Shown here one piece after another: positions 1 to 8,765 of a stretch of 64,000 bases of DNA (within the stretch, counting starts at the first letter, position 1; every line of letters starts with the position of its first letter). The stretch is taken from contig NZ_SMTG01000009.1 of NCBI RefSeq assembly GCF_004358165.1, positions 62,001-126,000 of the forward strand. Reading direction: 5' to 3'. Position numbers and translations under genes: made by a program. The notes under the pieces were generated by a model. It worked only from the letters and a program-made list of their open reading frames with translations, was not told the DNA's origin and did no database searches. Source of the DNA: Luteimonas terrae (GTDB lineage: Bacteria; Pseudomonadota; Gammaproteobacteria; Xanthomonadales; Xanthomonadaceae).

Positions 1-450
1 CTGTACAAGCGCGAGAAGCGCCTCGCCCTGCCGCTGCTCGCCTCGGCCGTTGCGCTGTTCTACATCGGCTGCGCGTTCGCGTTCTTCTTCGTGCTGCCGT
101 CGGTGTTCAAGTTCCTGACGATGGTGACGCCCGACGGCGTGGCGATGATGACCGACATCAACGCCTATCTGAATTTCGTGCTGGTGATCTTCCTCGCCTT
201 CGGCATGAGCTTCGAACTGCCGGTGGCGCTGGTGATCCTGGTGCTGCTGGGCTGGGTGACCACCGACCAGTTGCGCGAGGCGCGCGGCTACGCGGTGGTC
301 GGCGTGTTCGTACTGGCGGCGGTGATCACCCCGCCCGATGTCGTGTCCCAGCTGATGCTGGCGATTCCGATGTGTCTGCTCTATGAAGCGGGCATCATCG
401 CCGCACGTCTGCTGGCCCCCAGGCCCGGCGCGGTGCGCGACGAGGCATGA
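1..450 (+). CDS. tatC: Sec-independent protein translocase TatC, C-terminal part
   Basis: This is the 3' part of the gene; the frame is open from the first base and the start lies upstream of the window. About 149 residues are visible. They contain several hydrophobic transmembrane helices, a conserved FFFVLPSVFKFL stretch, and the segment FGMSFELPVALVILVLLGWV followed by a short cytoplasmic loop and AAVITPPDVVSQLMLAIPMCLLYE, which is the typical end of TatC. TatC is the multispanning inner-membrane receptor for twin-arginine signal peptides and works with TatA and TatB to export folded proteins. The stop codon overlaps the start of the following RDD gene (ATGA), so the two are probably translationally coupled. 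Confidence 0.95.
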   Translation: MYKREKRLALPLLASAVALFYIGCAFAFFFVLPSVFKFLTMVTPDGVAMMTDINAYLNFVLVIFLAFGMSFELPVALVILVLLGWVTTDQLREARGYAVVGVFVLAAVITPPDVVSQLMLAIPMCLLYEAGIIAARLLAPRPGAVRDEA

Positions 451-1148
451 GCAGCGCGGCCGCCGCGCCCACGCCACTGCTGCGCCGCTATGCGGCGTGG
501 TCGCTGGATGCGGCGGCAATCGGAGCACTGGCGGGGGTGCTGATGCACCGTCCGCTGCGCGACGCACTGCGCACCTGCGACCGCGCCATCGACGCGCTGT
601 CGCAGACCATGGCCGCACTGACGCAGCAGACGCTCGATCTCGCCGCCTCGCCGGCTGCGCTGCTGCAGGCGTGGATGGCCGACCCCGCGCTGCAGGTGGC
701 GATCACCGCGCTGGCGCTGGCGATCTCGTCACTGGTGCTGCCGGCGATGCTGGTGTTCTCGCTGGTGGCGCTGGCGTGGTTCACCGCCTTCGAAGGCACG
801 CGCTGGCAGGCCACGCCGGGCAAGCGCCTGCTGGGATTGCAGGTCGTCGACGACGACGGTCTGCCGCCGGGCTTCGTGCGCTCGGGCCTGCGCAACGCAG
901 CCGGGCTGCTGTCGTGGCTGAGCTTCAACATCGGCCACCTGCTGGCCGCACGCGGGCCGCGGTACCAGGCGCTGCACGACCGCATCGCCGGCATCCGCGT
1001 GGTCCGTCGCGATCACGCCCCGATGCCGTTGGCCGCGCGCCTGTGGCTGACGCTGCAGCCGCCGGCGTTCTTCCTGCTGCTTGCCCTGCTGATGCGCCAT
1101 CTGGACCGCAGCATGGCCGCCGCGCTCGAGGCGACGCTGGGGCTCTAG
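447..1148 (+). CDS. RDD family membrane protein
   Basis: A 233-residue inner-membrane protein of the RDD family (PF06271), whose general role is unclear; some members act in ion or osmolyte transport. The family's arginine and aspartates are visible: an N-terminal RRYAAWSLDAAAIG segment and a C-terminal ALHDRIAGIRVV segment, with hydrophobic helices between (strongest near residues 90-115 and 205-222). A GKRLLGLQVV motif precedes the last helices, as usual in the family. The ATG overlaps the tatC stop by four bases. The gene is convergent with the next gene, with only 13 bp between stop codons. Confidence 0.85.
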   Translation: MSSAAAAPTPLLRRYAAWSLDAAAIGALAGVLMHRPLRDALRTCDRAIDALSQTMAALTQQTLDLAASPAALLQAWMADPALQVAITALALAISSLVLPAMLVFSLVALAWFTAFEGTRWQATPGKRLLGLQVVDDDGLPPGFVRSGLRNAAGLLSWLSFNIGHLLAARGPRYQALHDRIAGIRVVRRDHAPMPLAARLWLTLQPPAFFLLLALLMRHLDRSMAAALEATLGL

Positions 1149-1161
1149 GCCCCGGCCGGCA

Positions 1162-2106
1162 TCAGAGTTCGATGCGGCTGCCGTCGTGGCCGGCGCCCGG
1201 CGTCGGACCCGGCGCGGCGTCGGCGTCCTGCGGTCCGCAGACATCGCGCCACATCGCGTACATCGCACCGAACATCACGATGTAGAGCACCAGCAGCAGG
1301 ATCAGATAGAGCGGCAGTACCAGCAGCGCCGCGAGACCCGGATGCACGAGGCTGGCGACGACGCTGATGATGGTCACCACCATCGCGAAGGCGAGCATCA
1401 GTGCGAAGCCGCCGGCCATGGCGATGACCGCCGCGACGATCACCGGCAACACGTTGCGCAGCGCACCGCCGAGCCCGTCGGTGAAGGCCTGCAGTACCGG
1501 GCGTCCGCCCAGCGAGACCTGGCCCAGGCCGATTGCGTAGACAGTCGCGTAATAGACGCCGAAGAAGATCGCCAGCGCCATCAACGGGCCGATGCCGGCG
1601 GGCGGCAGCGGCAGGTCGGGCGGCGTGGCGGGTGTCGACTGCGCGCCCATTTCCTGGCTGATCGTCAGGATCTGCATGTACCACTCCATCACGCCGTCGC
1701 CGAACGCGCTGACCAGCGCATAGAACGTCGCGATGTAGAGCGCGCCCATCAGCACGCCGAAGCCGATCAGCCGGCCGGCATTGCCGCCGGTGAAGGTCGC
1801 GAACACGTCGGTCGGCCGCGCGGGACGTCTGTGTTCGACCGCGTCGATGACCTGCAGCACGCCGCCGATCAGCAGCGGATAGACGATGATCGACACCAGC
1901 GACATCGCACCGACGATCATGATCTGCGTGCCCGCATCCAGGCCGAACGCGAGCTGCAGCACCGCCTGGATGACGTTGGGAATCAACGCGAGCAGCGCGA
2001 CGACCGCAGTCGCCCCGTACACCGCACGCGGATTGGCGCGACCGACGTTGACGCCCTGCACGATCCACTTCCAGCCGTGGCCGGCTCCTACCGTCCGAGT
2101 CGTCAT
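1162..2106 (-). CDS. BPSS1780-type multispanning membrane protein
   Basis: A 314-residue membrane protein. It starts with a short polar segment containing GWKWIVQGVNVGRANPRAVYG, then has about six hydrophobic segments (near residues 32-55, 65-85, 110-130, 178-195, 215-245 and 260-290). The N-terminal pattern and overall layout match the BPSS1780 family of bacterial membrane proteins, common in Xanthomonadaceae and Burkholderiaceae and of unknown function. The ATG at 2106 is the natural start because hydrophobic sequence follows at once. It is convergent with the RDD gene and about 120 bp downstream of the amidotransferase gene on the same strand. The family assignment rests on pattern recognition only. 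Confidence 0.7.
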   Translation of the reverse strand: MTTRTVGAGHGWKWIVQGVNVGRANPRAVYGATAVVALLALIPNVIQAVLQLAFGLDAGTQIMIVGAMSLVSIIVYPLLIGGVLQVIDAVEHRRPARPTDVFATFTGGNAGRLIGFGVLMGALYIATFYALVSAFGDGVMEWYMQILTISQEMGAQSTPATPPDLPLPPAGIGPLMALAIFFGVYYATVYAIGLGQVSLGGRPVLQAFTDGLGGALRNVLPVIVAAVIAMAGGFALMLAFAMVVTIISVVASLVHPGLAALLVLPLYLILLLVLYIVMFGAMYAMWRDVCGPQDADAAPGPTPGAGHDGSRIEL

Positions 2107-2228
2107 TTCCGCCGTGTTCCAGTGTGCTGTCGCGTGGCCGCGCCACGAAGGGCGCCATCGTATCGCAGGCGTGCAGCAGGCCGCAGAGGCGTCGGCGACG
2201 TTCAGCCGCGATCGCGCGGCCGCGCCTG

Positions 2229-2948
2229 TCAGGCGCGCGCCAGCCTCACGAACCGTTGCAGTACGGCGCGGGCCTCGGGCGCCGCGCGCACGGCCGCGAC
2301 GGCGGCCACGGGATCGAGACCTTCCTGGTACAGCGCGCCGCTGCGCGCGCGGATGTAGCCGCGCATGTGGGTGGCACTGAACTCGGGATGGAACTGCACG
2401 CCCCAGACCCGCGCGCCCCAGCGGAACGCCTGGTGCGGCTCAAGCGCGGACTTCGCCAGCAGCGTCGCGCCCTCGGGCAGGCGCAGCACGCTCTGCAGGT
2501 GCGTGACCTGGGCGACGAAGCGCGGGCCGGCGCTCGCGAACAGCGCATCGTCGGCCGCGGCGTCGAGCGTCTCGACCTCGAAGCTGCCCATTTCGCGTCC
2601 GCGCGGGTTCGGACCCACCTCACCACCGAGCGCATGCGCGATCAGCTGGTGGCCGTAGCAGATGCCGAACAGCGGCACGCCCGCATGCGCCGCCTCGCGC
2701 AGCCAGGCCGCGCTGCGTTCGCTCCAGTCGGCGCGGTCGGTGACCATCGCGCCCGAGCCGGTGACCAGCACGCCGGCATAACCCTCGGCGGACGGCAGCT
2801 CCGCCCCGCGTTCGACATCGACCACGTCGACCTCGCGTTCCGACAGCCCGGCGGCGACGCGGATCCAGTGCGGGAAGCCGCCGTAGCGACGCATGGACGG
2901 CACGGGCTGGCCGGTTTCGATGATCAGGAATGGGCGGGTGTCGGACAT
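2229..2948 (-). CDS. Class I glutamine amidotransferase (GuaA-like domain protein)
   Basis: A single-domain class I glutamine amidotransferase of 239 residues. The nucleophile elbow GICYGHQLIAHALGG places the catalytic cysteine at residue 97, and GVQFHPEFSATH supplies the histidine and glutamate at 187 and 189, completing the Cys-His-Glu triad. Stand-alone proteins of this type (COG0518) release ammonia from glutamine or hydrolyse gamma-glutamyl bonds; the acceptor cannot be told from sequence. No synthetase domain is fused or adjacent, so this is not guaA. The start at 2948 leads straight into the first beta strand (PFLIIETG). The 407 bp upstream are non-coding and carry palindromic repeats. 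Confidence 0.85.
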   Translation of the reverse strand: MSDTRPFLIIETGQPVPSMRRYGGFPHWIRVAAGLSEREVDVVDVERGAELPSAEGYAGVLVTGSGAMVTDRADWSERSAAWLREAAHAGVPLFGICYGHQLIAHALGGEVGPNPRGREMGSFEVETLDAAADDALFASAGPRFVAQVTHLQSVLRLPEGATLLAKSALEPHQAFRWGARVWGVQFHPEFSATHMRGYIRARSGALYQEGLDPVAAVAAVRAAPEARAVLQRFVRLARA

Positions 2949-3144
2949 CGTTCCGGATGTGGGCGGGCGATGCGGAAGCGTAGCGGTTCGGCGTCCTTGT
3001 GGGAGCGGTCTTGGCCGCGATCGCGCGCGTGCATCGGCGCCGAGGGATGCCGGGCGCCCACGGCGCCAGGCGCATCACGCGCAAGCGCACTCCCACATTC
3101 GAGTGTGCCCGTCGCGTGGATGGAGGGCACGAGCGGGATCGAAG

Positions 3145-3294
3145 CCCTCCCCCGCATGCGGGGGAGGGTTGGGTGGGGCGAACGGTCAGCCGAGCTTCGG
3201 TCGGGAGCGCGCGCCGGCCCGGAGTCTTGGCCTGTCGAGGTCGCGAGTTCCAGCTTTGCCCCCATCCCGGCCTTCCCCCGCGAGCGGGGGAAGG
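3145..3294. repeat. Paired GC-rich palindromes (REP/BIME-like, type I) in a 407-bp gap
   Basis: The gap 2949-3355 contains no convincing gene. It holds two near-perfect hairpins: 3145-3168 (arms CCCTCCCCCGCA and TGCGGGGGAGGG) and 3271-3294 (arms CCTTCCCCCGC and GCGGGGGAAGG), with about 100 bp between. The first is followed by TTGGGTGGGG and the second preceded by CCCCATCCC, so the two units face each other as an inverted pair. The same arrangement recurs at 21965-22109 and, degenerate, at 18546-18723. The pair lies just downstream of the GspE-like gene and may also act as a transcription-termination or mRNA-stabilising structure. Confidence 0.8.
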
Positions 3295-3355
3295 GGCGGA
3301 TTCGGACTACGCGGAGTTCGCTGCGAAATGCACTGCCAGCTCCGTGGAGTAGGCC

Positions 3356-5182
3356 TCACTCCGTCGGCGGCAGCACCGTCATCACTTCCTCCACCGTCGT
3401 CAGGCCCTGCGCGACCTTTTCCGCGCCGGCCATGCGCAGCGTGCGCAGGCCTTCGCCGACGGCGGTGCGGCTGAAGCCGGCCAGCGCCATGTCCGGCTGG
3501 ATCTTCGCGCGCAATGCCGGCGTGACCGGCATCAGTTCGTAGATGCCGACGCGGCCGAAATAACCGGTGTTGCGGCATTCCAGACAGCCGACCGGGCCGC
3601 AGGCGGTCTCCGGTGGCGGCACGTCGCTGTCGGGGCCCAGCAGCGCGCGCCAGCCCTCGGGGTCGACGGCCGCGGGCTGCTTGCAGTGGCGGCACAGCGT
3701 GCGCACGAGGCGCTGGGCGAGTACGCCGTTGAGCGTGGACGCGATCAGGTAATGCGGTAGGCCGAGATCGAGCAGTCGGGTGATCGCCGACGGCGCGTCG
3801 TTGGTGTGCAGCGTCGACAGCACCAGGTGACCGGTCAGCGAGGCCTGCACCGCCATCTGCGCGGTGTCGAGGTCGCGGATCTCGCCGATCATGATGATGT
3901 CGGGATCCTGGCGCAGCAGCGTGCGCACGCCCTGCGCGAAGGTCAGGTCGATCGCGTTGTGCACCTGCATCTGGTTGAGTTCGACCGAGACCATTTCGAT
4001 CGGATCCTCGACCGTACAGACGTTGACGTCGTCGGAGGCCAGCTTCTTGAGCGTCGAATACAGCGTGGTCGTCTTGCCCGAACCGGTCGGGCCGGTCACC
4101 AGCACGATGCCGTGCGGGCGCTGCACCAGATCGTCCCAGGCCGCCGCCTCGCCGGCATCGAAACCGAGCTGCTCGATCGGCTTGAACGCGGTATCCGGGT
4201 CGAAGATGCGCATCACGCACTTCTCGCCGAATGCGGTGGGCATCGTCGACAGGCGCATCTCGACCTCGCGGCCACCGGGCGAACGCGTCTTGATGCGGCC
4301 GTCCTGCGGACGTCGGCGCTCGGCCAGATCCATGCGGCCCAGCACCTTGATGCGGCTCACCGCGGCGGTCATCACCGGCGGCGGCATCTCGAAGACCTTG
4401 TGCAGCACGCCGTCGATGCGGAAGCGCACGCGGCCGACGTCGCGGCGCGGTTCGAGATGGATGTCGGAGGCGCGCTGCTCGTAGGCGTACTGCAGCAGCC
4501 AGTCCACGATGTGGACGATGTGGTGGTCGTCGGCATTGACGTCGCCCGAGCGGCCCAGTTCGACCAGCTGCTCGAACGTCGGCGCGGTGTTGTGGGTCTC
4601 CTGCCCGTCCCGGGCGCCGCGGATCGAGCGCGTGACGCCGAAGAACTCCATGGTGTAGCGGTGCAGGTCGAGCGGATTGGCCACGACCAGATCGATCTCG
4701 CGCCGCAGCAGGCGCTGGATGTCGGGCAGCCAGTCCAGCGCCAGCGGTTCGCTGGTCGCGATGCGCGCATGGTCCGGACGCACCTCCACCGGCAGGATGC
4801 GGTGGCGCTTGGCATAGGCGTGCGAGAACAGGTCGGTGACGTCGCCCACCGCGATCTTGGTCGGATCGATGCGCAGGTAGGCGTGACCGGTGGCCTGCGC
4901 CAGCCATTCGGTCAGCGTTTCGAGGCCGAGCTCGGTGCCGGGCCGACGCGCCGAGGGCAGTTTCAGATTCGCCAGCAGCACCAGCGGATGCACCGCTTCG
5001 AGACCGCGCGTGTTGCGGCCGCCGACGCGGGCGCGTTCGGCATCGGCCGGTGCCAGCAGGCCGTCGGCCAGCAGCGCGTCGATGACCGGTTCGAGGGTCA
5101 GCTTGCCGGCCGGCAGACGACCGCCGAACGCGGCGGATGCACGGGTGCCGATCGATGTCTGCGGAGCGCGCGGATCGTTCAA
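3356..5182 (-). CDS. GspE/PulE-type secretion or pilus assembly ATPase
   Basis: A 608-residue ATPase of the type II secretion/type IV pilus extension family. The N-terminal region (about residues 85-180) resembles a degenerate T2SSE_N/MshEN domain. The motor follows with SDIHLEP, Walker A GPTGSGKTTT (about 364-373), the Asp-box TVEDPIEM, Walker B DPDIIMIGEIRD and a His box LSTLHTND. A C-terminal CX2C...CX2C cluster (CRHC, CLEC) is the usual zinc site. I chose the TTG at 5182: an exact AGGAGG lies seven bases upstream, whereas the ATG at 5218 would run back into the glyQ promoter. No gsp or pil genes are nearby, so it is isolated; whether it powers secretion, pili or a pseudopilus is open. Confidence 0.85.
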   Translation of the reverse strand: MNDPRAPQTSIGTRASAAFGGRLPAGKLTLEPVIDALLADGLLAPADAERARVGGRNTRGLEAVHPLVLLANLKLPSARRPGTELGLETLTEWLAQATGHAYLRIDPTKIAVGDVTDLFSHAYAKRHRILPVEVRPDHARIATSEPLALDWLPDIQRLLRREIDLVVANPLDLHRYTMEFFGVTRSIRGARDGQETHNTAPTFEQLVELGRSGDVNADDHHIVHIVDWLLQYAYEQRASDIHLEPRRDVGRVRFRIDGVLHKVFEMPPPVMTAAVSRIKVLGRMDLAERRRPQDGRIKTRSPGGREVEMRLSTMPTAFGEKCVMRIFDPDTAFKPIEQLGFDAGEAAAWDDLVQRPHGIVLVTGPTGSGKTTTLYSTLKKLASDDVNVCTVEDPIEMVSVELNQMQVHNAIDLTFAQGVRTLLRQDPDIIMIGEIRDLDTAQMAVQASLTGHLVLSTLHTNDAPSAITRLLDLGLPHYLIASTLNGVLAQRLVRTLCRHCKQPAAVDPEGWRALLGPDSDVPPPETACGPVGCLECRNTGYFGRVGIYELMPVTPALRAKIQPDMALAGFSRTAVGEGLRTLRMAGAEKVAQGLTTVEEVMTVLPPTE

Positions 5183-5189
5183 GCCGGTG

Positions 5190-5195
5190 CCTCCT
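5190..5195 (-). promoter_or_regulatory. Consensus Shine-Dalgarno site deciding a TTG start
   Basis: On the minus strand AGGAGG sits seven bases before TTG at 5182, giving an ideal ribosome binding site for the GspE/PulE-like gene. The alternative ATG at 5218 has no comparable site and would add twelve proline- and glycine-rich residues. Confidence 0.7.
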
Positions 5196-5231
5196 GGCGC
5201 TTGGCGCGGCGGTCGCATGGACGTGGGCCGC

Positions 5232-5237
5232 TATACT
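5232..5237 (+). promoter_or_regulatory. Probable -10 element of the glyQ promoter
   Basis: TATACT lies 30 bp before the glyQ ATG in otherwise very GC-rich DNA and fits a sigma-70 -10 box. I do not see a convincing -35 at 16-18 bp. A start about seven bases downstream would give a leader of roughly 25 nt. Confidence 0.5.
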
Positions 5238-5266
5238 AGCGCGCCGCCGCAGACGCGATTCTTCCG

Positions 5267-6160
5267 ATGACCGGACCGACGTTCCAGGAGCTGATCCTCA
5301 CGCTCAACGCCTACTGGGCCAAGCAGGGCTGCGTGCTGATCCAGCCGCTGGATCTGGAGGTCGGCGCCGGCACCTTCCATCCGGCGACGTTCCTGCGCGC
5401 GCTCGGCCCGGAGCCGTGGAACGCCGCCTACGTGCAGCCCAGCCGCCGCCCCACCGACGGCCGCTATGGCGACAACCCCAACCGCCTGCAGCGCTACTAC
5501 CAGTACCAGGTGGCGATGAAGCCGAACCCGGACAACATCGTCGAGCTGTACTTCGACTCGTTGAAGGCGCTGGGTATCGATCCGCAGGTGCACGACCTGC
5601 GCCTGGTCGAGGACAACTGGGAATCGCCGACGCTCGGCGCCTGGGGTCTGGGCTGGGAGGTCTGGCTCAACGGCATGGAAGTCACGCAGTTCACCTACTT
5701 CCAGCAGGCCGGCGGCCTGGAGTGCAAGCCGGTGCTGGGCGAGATCACCTACGGCCTCGAGCGCCTGTGCATGTACTTGCAGAACTGCGACAACGTCTAC
5801 GACCTGATCTGGACGCACGGCCCCGACGGCACGCCGGTGACCTACGGCGACGTCTACCACCAGAACGAAGTCGAGCAGAGCGCCTACAACTTCGAACACG
5901 CCGACGTCGCCGAGCTGTTCCATCGCTTCGACGCCTGCGAGGGGGAAGCGCTCAAACTCGTCGAGCTGGGCCTGCCCTTGCCGGCCTACGAGCAGGTCAC
6001 CAAGGCCAGCCACAGTTTCAACCTGCTCGACGCACGCCGCGCGATCAGCGTCACCGAGCGCCAGCGCTACATCCTGCGCGTGCGCGCGCTGGCGCAGGGC
6101 GTGGCCAAGGCCTACTACGCGCAGCGCGAAGCGCTGGGTTTCCCGGGCATCAAGGGCTAG
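5267..6160 (+). CDS. glyQ: Glycyl-tRNA synthetase alpha subunit
   Basis: A 297-residue protein with the full signature of the bacterial class II glycyl-tRNA synthetase alpha chain: [17 protein letters not shown] at the N-terminus, [39 protein letters not shown] and [21 protein letters not shown] (class II motif 3 region). With GlyS it forms the alpha2beta2 enzyme that charges tRNA-Gly; the alpha chain carries the adenylation active site. Length and start match the family. It is followed after 108 bp by glyS; the spacer holds a palindromic repeat pair, so glyS may be read through or separately started. Confidence 0.98.
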   Translation: MTGPTFQELILTLNAYWAKQGCVLIQPLDLEVGAGTFHPATFLRALGPEPWNAAYVQPSRRPTDGRYGDNPNRLQRYYQYQVAMKPNPDNIVELYFDSLKALGIDPQVHDLRLVEDNWESPTLGAWGLGWEVWLNGMEVTQFTYFQQAGGLECKPVLGEITYGLERLCMYLQNCDNVYDLIWTHGPDGTPVTYGDVYHQNEVEQSAYNFEHADVAELFHRFDACEGEALKLVELGLPLPAYEQVTKASHSFNLLDARRAISVTERQRYILRVRALAQGVAKAYYAQREALGFPGIKG

Positions 6161-6165
6161 AGCTG

Positions 6166-6243
6166 TCATCCCCGCGCAGGCGGGGATCCAGTGACTTCAC
6201 TCACTTCAAAGGCGCTGGATTCCCGCTTCCGCGGGAGTGACGG
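6166..6243. repeat. REP-like inverted pair (type II) between glyQ and glyS
   Basis: Two hairpins, 6169-6186 (TCCCCGC, loop GCAG, GCGGGGA) and 6221-6236 (TCCCGC, loop TTCC, GCGGGA), face each other. The first is bounded by GTCAT and ATCCAG, the second by CTGGAT and GTGAC, so the whole unit is a long imperfect inverted repeat. The same unit is found at 14711-14792. It sits inside a presumed two-gene operon, where such elements can stabilise the upstream mRNA. Confidence 0.8.
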
Positions 6244-6268
6244 GCGACAAGAACGCAGGCACGACGCC

Positions 6269-8386
6269 ATGACTGACATGCACCCCCTCCTGATCGAACT
6301 GGGCACCGAAGAACTGCCGGTCAAGGCCCTGCCCGGCCTGGCGCAGGCGTTCTTCGACGGCGTCATCGCGGCGCTCGACAAGCGTGGCGTCGCGATCGAG
6401 CGCGGCGACGCGAAGCCTCTGTACACGCCGCGCCGTCTGGCGGTGCTGCTGCCGGGCGTGGCGGGCGAACAACCCGAGCAGCGCTCGGAGGTGCTGGGCC
6501 CGTATCTCAACATCGCGCTCGACGCGGACGGCAACCCGACCAGGGCCCTGCAGGGCTTCGCGGCCAAGGCCGGCATCGACTGGACACAGCTCGAGAAGAC
6601 CAGCGACGCCAAGGGCGAGCGTTTCGTGCACCGCGCGGTGACGCCGGGCGCCGCCACCGCGACGCTGCTGCCGGACGTGCTGCGCGAGGCGATCGCGGCG
6701 ATGCCGATTCCCAAGCCCATGCGCTGGGGCGCGCATGCCTATGCGTTCGCGCGTCCGGTGCATTGGCTGGTGCTGCTGCACGGCACGCAGGTGATCGACG
6801 CCGAACTGTTCGGCGTGCGCAGCGGCCGCACGAGCCGCGGCCACCGCTTCATGCACGACGCCGCGGTCGAGATCGCCGCGCCGGGCGACTACGTCGAAGC
6901 GATGCGCAGCGCCAAGGTGCTGGTGGATGCGGACGTGCGTCGCAGCCGCATCGTGCAGGAAGTCGAAGGCGTCGCGCGCGCACTCGGCGGCGATGCCCGC
7001 ATCGAGCAGGACAACCTCGAGCAGGTGACCTGTCTGGTCGAATGGCCCAAGGCCGTGGCCTGCACGTTCGAGCACGAGTTCCTCGCCGTGCCGCAGGAAG
7101 CCCTGATCGCGACGATGGAAGCGAACCAGAAGTTCTTCCCCGTGCTGCAGGACGGCCGCCTGACCGAGCACTTCATCGGTATCGCGAACATCGAATCGCG
7201 CGATCCGATCGAAGTCGCCAAGGGCTACGAGCGCGTGATCCGCCCGCGCTTCGCCGATGCCAAGTTCTTCTTCGACGAGGACCTCAAGCAGGGCCTGTCG
7301 GCGATGAACGACGGTCTGGCCAGCGTGACCTACCAGGCCAAGCTGGGTAGCGTTGCCGACAAGGTCGCGCGCGTTGCCGCGCTGGCCGAGGTCATCGCCC
7401 CGCAGGTCGGCGTGGACGCTGCACTCGCGCGCCGCACCGCGCTGCTGTCGAAGGCCGACCTGCAATCGCGCATGGTCAATGAATTCCCGGAACTGCAGGG
7501 CATCGCAGGGCGCGACTACGCCAGGCGCGACGCCGCCCTGGCCGACCTCTCCGACGACGACCGCACCACGCTCGCCAACGCCATCGACGAAGCCTGGCAG
7601 CCGCGTTTCGCCGGCGACGACATCGCGCTCTCGCCGCTCGGCAAGACGCTGGCGATCGCCGAGCGTCTCGACACGCTGGCCGGCGGTTTCGCCGCCGGCC
7701 TCAAGCCGACCGGCAACAAGGACGCGTTCGCGCTGCGGCGCAATGCGTTGGGCCTGGCGCGCACGTTGATCGAGAGTGGGTTCGATCTGGACCTGCATGC
7801 ACTGCTTGCCAGCGCGATCGAACGCGTCGGCGCCCTGCCCACCGGCAAGGACGGCGCCACGGCGTTTGCCGACCGCGGCGAGCTCTACGACTTCATCCTC
7901 GACCGCCTGAAGGGCTACTACGCCGACAAGGGCGTGACCGTGCAGCAGTTCAACGCGGTCGCCGCACTCCAACCGAAGTCGCTGTACGACCTCGACCGCC
8001 GCATCGACGCGATCGGTACCTTCGCCGCACTGCCGGAAGCCGAGGCGCTGGCCGCGGCCGACAAGCGCATCCGCAACATCCTGCGCAAGGCCGACGTCGA
8101 AATCCCGGGCATGGTCGATCCGGCGCTGCTGCGCGAGCCGGCCGAAGCCGCGCTGGCCGAAGCGGTGGAAGCGGTGCAGGCCGAGACCGGCCACGCGCTT
8201 GCGCATGGCGACTACGTGTCGGTGCTCACGCATCTGGCGCGCCTGCGCCCGCAGGTCGATGCATTCTTCGACGGCGTGATGGTCAATGCCGACGACGCCG
8301 CGCTGCGGGCGAACCGTCTGGCGTTGCTGAAGCGGCTGTCGGAACGCCTGGGCAGCGTGGCTGCGATCGAGCATCTGTCAAGCTGA
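6269..8386 (+). CDS. glyS: Glycyl-tRNA synthetase beta subunit
   Basis: A 705-residue beta chain of the tetrameric glycyl-tRNA synthetase. It begins with [19 protein letters not shown], the family hallmark, and contains [52 protein letters not shown] and [25 protein letters not shown]. The C-terminal third has a DALR-like anticodon-binding helical region. The beta subunit binds tRNA and completes the active holoenzyme. I start at ATG 6269 because the open frame upstream (from 6191) is only translated repeat DNA. A start three codons later at 6278 is also possible. Confidence 0.97.
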   Translation: MTDMHPLLIELGTEELPVKALPGLAQAFFDGVIAALDKRGVAIERGDAKPLYTPRRLAVLLPGVAGEQPEQRSEVLGPYLNIALDADGNPTRALQGFAAKAGIDWTQLEKTSDAKGERFVHRAVTPGAATATLLPDVLREAIAAMPIPKPMRWGAHAYAFARPVHWLVLLHGTQVIDAELFGVRSGRTSRGHRFMHDAAVEIAAPGDYVEAMRSAKVLVDADVRRSRIVQEVEGVARALGGDARIEQDNLEQVTCLVEWPKAVACTFEHEFLAVPQEALIATMEANQKFFPVLQDGRLTEHFIGIANIESRDPIEVAKGYERVIRPRFADAKFFFDEDLKQGLSAMNDGLASVTYQAKLGSVADKVARVAALAEVIAPQVGVDAALARRTALLSKADLQSRMVNEFPELQGIAGRDYARRDAALADLSDDDRTTLANAIDEAWQPRFAGDDIALSPLGKTLAIAERLDTLAGGFAAGLKPTGNKDAFALRRNALGLARTLIESGFDLDLHALLASAIERVGALPTGKDGATAFADRGELYDFILDRLKGYYADKGVTVQQFNAVAALQPKSLYDLDRRIDAIGTFAALPEAEALAAADKRIRNILRKADVEIPGMVDPALLREPAEAALAEAVEAVQAETGHALAHGDYVSVLTHLARLRPQVDAFFDGVMVNADDAALRANRLALLKRLSERLGSVAAIEHLSS

Positions 8387-8480
8387 TCGCGCTTCGCCGC
8401 TTCCCCCGCACGCAGGGGATGAGAGCGTTCTGCTTGCGCGGCACTGCCGCGCGGATCGATCGAATGCCCGGCGTGCTTCG

Positions 8481-8505
8481 CCGGGCCGGGCCGGGCCGGG
8501 CCGGG
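8481..8505. repeat. Pentanucleotide tandem repeat, five copies of CCGGG
   Basis: Five uninterrupted CCGGG units form a short microsatellite in the non-coding gap between glyS and tamA (8387-8765), about 260 bp before the tamA start. Elsewhere this gap holds a degenerate palindrome near 8402-8418 and the type I repeat at 8621-8644, and no gene that I can support. Confidence 0.85.
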
Positions 8506-8620
8506 CAGGCTGGGATGGGAGGCAAACCCCGAGCATCGACTTCTATGCATCGAGCGCATTCCCATCTTCCAAACCACCTGACGTCGTTGGCTCGAGGTCG
8601 GGCCGTTCGCCCCCTCCCAA

Positions 8621-8644
8621 CCCTCCCCCGCAAGCGGAGGAGGG
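8621..8644. repeat. GC-rich palindrome (REP-like, type I)
   Basis: Arms CCCTCCCCCGC and GCGGAGGAGGG around AA, preceded by CCCCTCCCAA. It is the same family as the elements at 3145, 18699 and 21965, here between glyS and tamA with only one well-formed unit. Confidence 0.7.
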
Positions 8645-8765
8645 CTCCAGTTCGCCGCGGCTTGGGACACCTCGACCCTCACGAAGCACATTCGTGCAGC
8701 GCTGCCCTGCGTTTCGCGACACCGTCGTTAATCGACTCTTGACGTCGCTCCGGTATCCTCGCGCG

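Noticed and set aside
6191..6268. N-terminal extension of glyS
   Set aside because: It is translated REP repeat; the conserved GlyS start follows ATG 6269.
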